A stretch of DNA of 64,000 nt. Source: Haliscomenobacteraceae bacterium (lineage in GTDB: Bacteria; Bacteroidota; Bacteroidia; Chitinophagales; Saprospiraceae). The stretch lies in contig CANMVX010000020.1 of NCBI GenBank assembly GCA_947501115.1, positions 1-64,000 of the forward strand. The letters run 5' to 3'. Shown in pieces: positions 62,357 to 64,000 of the stretch; the stretch's first letter is position 1, and the number at the start of each line of letters is the position of its first letter. A model generated the notes under the pieces. The model worked only from the letters and a program-made list of their open reading frames with translations. It did not search any database and had not been told where the DNA came from. The position numbers were made by a program, and so were the translations under genes.

Positions 62357-63633
62357 ATTATTTTATCATTATATATGTTTAGTAATTCCATTTCAAACCT
62401 GGCTGAAAATTCCGAATCAAAATTAGCGGTTGGCAATGCGTGTAATACGTCGGTAATTTTCCATTTTTCAGCTATCCATTTTTCACAAACTTCTTGTCTA
62501 AACCTAACACCCAGCACACAGCATCCTAAAAATTCATCACTAACAGCGTCATAAACTAAACGGATTGATTTATCTTTTTGAGGATGTTTCCAAAAAACAG
62601 ACCCATAATTTTCCTCTGGTGACACTGGAACGTGCCCATAAATTTGATATTCCAAATCAAAAAATTTGGCAGAATTGAAGAAAATCCCTTGATGATACCC
62701 TTGCGGGTGATCGAGTAAAATATTTCTTCCTACATATTCGCCCATCCGTTTTCCGGTGTACCAAAGCGTTTCCACTGACTTCCTGCCAAAAGAAGGCTCG
62801 GCGTATTCGACACAATCACCCGCTGCATAAATCGAAGGAATATTTGTTTGCAAACAGGCGTTCACTAAAACCCCATGCTTGGTATGAATATTTGTATTTT
62901 CCAGGCAATTAATATTAGGTTTAACCCCTATACAAACGCAGACATAGTCGGTGTCCACACATTCACCCATCTGAGAATGCAAGGAGGTAACTTGTCCCAA
63001 TTCATTGGCATCAAAATGGGTAATTTCCCTTTCAAATCTAATATCTATCTTTTTACTTTTAAGATAATTAGTTACTAATTGAGCCTCTTCATCCGGCAAA
63101 AAATTAGATCCAAACCATTTTTCTCTGATCCAAAAGGTAAAAGAAATACCTGTTGACAAAAACATTTCTGCCAATTCGACACCAATTAAACCGCCACCAA
63201 TAATTGAGGCATGCCGAATATTTTTAGCTGATTTTTGGAGTAAAAGTAAATCCTGCAAACTATAAAACCCTTGAACGCCACTTATATTACCTTCATTTAG
63301 CCCAAGAGAACGGGGAACGGAACCTGTTGCAATAACGAGTTTATCATAAAATAGAATGCTTTTATCATCCAACACAACCTGTTGTTTATCAGAATCTATA
63401 GCCTCAACTGCTGCCAAAACCACCTTTATATTATTCTTCTCCCAATAATCTGAGGGCATTGGTAAAATATCCTGGAACCTCATTTTACCGAGATAAACAT
63501 ACATTAAGGCAGGTCGTGAAAAAAAGGACCTGCTTTCAGAAGTAACGATGGTAATATCTGCGTTTGACTGTTCTCTTAAAGTTTTAGCCACCGACACACC
63601 ACTTATTCCAAAACCAATGATCACGATATGCAT
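62353..63633 (-). CDS. FAD/NAD(P)-dependent oxidoreductase
   Basis: A 426-residue pyridine-nucleotide disulphide-family flavoprotein. I chose the ATG at 63633 (HIVIIGFGISGVSVAKTL), with a GGAAG ribosome-binding site 2 bases before it; an in-frame TTG further upstream is less likely. The FAD site is IIGFGISG, the NAD(P) site IIGGGLIGVELAE (near residue 148), and the second FAD block YAAGDCVEYAEP (near 275). There is no redox-active CxxC, as in nitrite-reductase or rubredoxin-reductase-like proteins. It is the first gene of the two-gene unit with the NapH-like protein and probably supplies electrons to it. Confidence 0.91.
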   Translation of the reverse strand: MHIVIIGFGISGVSVAKTLREQSNADITIVTSESRSFFSRPALMYVYLGKMRFQDILPMPSDYWEKNNIKVVLAAVEAIDSDKQQVVLDDKSILFYDKLVIATGSVPRSLGLNEGNISGVQGFYSLQDLLLLQKSAKNIRHASIIGGGLIGVELAEMFLSTGISFTFWIREKWFGSNFLPDEEAQLVTNYLKSKKIDIRFEREITHFDANELGQVTSLHSQMGECVDTDYVCVCIGVKPNINCLENTNIHTKHGVLVNACLQTNIPSIYAAGDCVEYAEPSFGRKSVETLWYTGKRMGEYVGRNILLDHPQGYHQGIFFNSAKFFDLEYQIYGHVPVSPEENYGSVFWKHPQKDKSIRLVYDAVSDEFLGCCVLGVRFRQEVCEKWIAEKWKITDVLHALPTANFDSEFSARFEMELLNIYNDKII

Positions 63634-63674
63634 CTTCCTTTTTTTCAAAAATTCACTTCAATATGTTCAAAATA

Positions 63675-63705
63675 TTGTCTTTCCACTCAGGAGGACGTAT
63701 ATTTG
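63675..63705 (+). promoter_or_regulatory. promoter of the secreted protein at the right edge
   Basis: TTG at 63675-63677, a 20-base spacer and TATATTTG at 63698-63705 match the Bacteroidota promoter form. The ATG is 19 bases downstream of the -7 box, leaving a very short leader. Confidence 0.55.
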
Positions 63706-63724
63706 AGGTGTAAAATATAAAAGA

Positions 63725-64000
63725 ATGATAACGAGAATACAATTATTACTGATTTTGTTTTCAGTAAATTATTTGCAGGGACAAACGGCTGGACTCATTT
63801 CATTGAATCCGGCAAAAACAGTAAAAGTTGTTTCTGTCGATTTAAAGGACAAATTTCTTGATTTAGAGATATATACGAAGGTGAAGAATATATCCAGTGA
63901 CTCAATTTCCTTAAAATGGAAAAGAAGGCAACCGGGATTACCTGAAGGATGGATATCTCAGGTTTGTGATGGAATCACTTGTTTCGAGGATTTTGTAAGC
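63725..64000 (+). CDS. secreted protein (5' part only)
   Basis: The first 92 residues of a protein that runs off the right edge. A signal peptide is clear (ITRIQLLLILFSVNYLQGQT). The mature part, with KVVSVDLKDKFLDLEIYTKVKNIS, then LKWKRRQPGLPEGW and the Cys pair in QVCDGITCF, resembles a small beta domain found near T9SS-sorted proteins of Bacteroidota (W...CD...C). Whether a sorting domain is present cannot be seen. It is divergent from the FAD reductase across 91 bp. Confidence 0.65.
   Translation, partial: MITRIQLLLILFSVNYLQGQTAGLISLNPAKTVKVVSVDLKDKFLDLEIYTKVKNISSDSISLKWKRRQPGLPEGWISQVCDGITCFEDFVS

Noticed and set aside
1-64000. CRISPR arrays, tRNA or rRNA genes, insertion sequences, prophage or defence islands
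   Set aside because: I looked through the gaps and gene products for regularly spaced repeats, cloverleaf-like segments, transposases, integrases and known defence families and saw none. All gaps are under 300 bases.

Overview
The window reads as one continuous piece of chromosome from a Bacteroidota bacterium, most likely a Saprospiraceae-type relative (the family is a guess). Evidence: type IX secretion (T9SS) C-terminal sorting domains and a PorZ-like protein, a single-chain dimeric-type glycyl-tRNA synthetase, head-GIN, DUF4271, DUF2851 and DUF5723-like proteins, bacillithiol synthesis (bshA), lipid A genes, promoters of the Bacteroidota form (TTTG about 19 nt before TAnnTTTG) and few strong Shine-Dalgarno sites. 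Coding density is very high. No gap exceeds 300 bases, and I see no rRNA, tRNA, CRISPR array, insertion sequence or phage gene.

Layout. 0-5.3 kb: end of an SDR oxidoreductase, lpxH with a small secreted propeller-like protein, a vanadium-haloperoxidase-like lipoprotein, then pdxA-lspA behind a near-perfect promoter. 5.3-7.5 kb: three ArsR-type regulators in a row downstream of tsaB. 7.7-17.4 kb: prfA, a lipoprotein/outer-membrane barrel pair, a VWA protein without its usual partners, a flippase-like membrane protein and a giant propeller-barrel fusion. 17.5-24.1 kb: an MBL hydrolase, a head-GIN protein, glyS, and a minus-strand run DUF4271-hemD-nudix-alanine dehydrogenase-like. 24.1-31.4 kb: a two-component system, a PpiD-like chaperone followed by a 40-residue membrane peptide and a strong bidirectional terminator, an acyl-CoA ligase and a CarH-like MerR regulator. 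31.6-40.2 kb: a large T9SS-secreted protein, bshA, porZ, nadD, a lipoprotein and dnaN. 40.3-47.6 kb: an M16-like protein, then mreB-mreC-mreD-mrdA-capA-folA. 47.6-58.5 kb: a fatty acid hydroxylase-like protein, an NAD(P)-binding protein, DUF2851, a sugar nucleotidyltransferase, lpxK, and a GH95-like/tricorn-like secreted enzyme pair. 58.6-64 kb: an acyltransferase with a glycosyltransferase, an FAD reductase with a NapH-like ferredoxin, and the start of a secreted protein.

Most of the window is envelope and housekeeping biology: lipid A (lpxH, lpxK), lipoprotein maturation (lspA), cell shape (mre/mrdA), outer-membrane folding and secretion, cofactor synthesis (pdxA, hemD, nadD, folA) and translation (prfA, glyS, tsaB). 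I did not find a clear-cut new defence or mobile system. The observations most worth following are proteins that keep a family's fold but lack its key residues: a peptidase-like domain without zinc ligands in the propeller-barrel fusion, a CarH-like regulator without its cobalamin histidines, an alanine-dehydrogenase-like protein without the catalytic histidine, and an M16 protein without HxxEH. The three-ArsR block, the orphan VWA protein, the small membrane peptide after ppiD and the FAD/NapH redox pair are also of interest.
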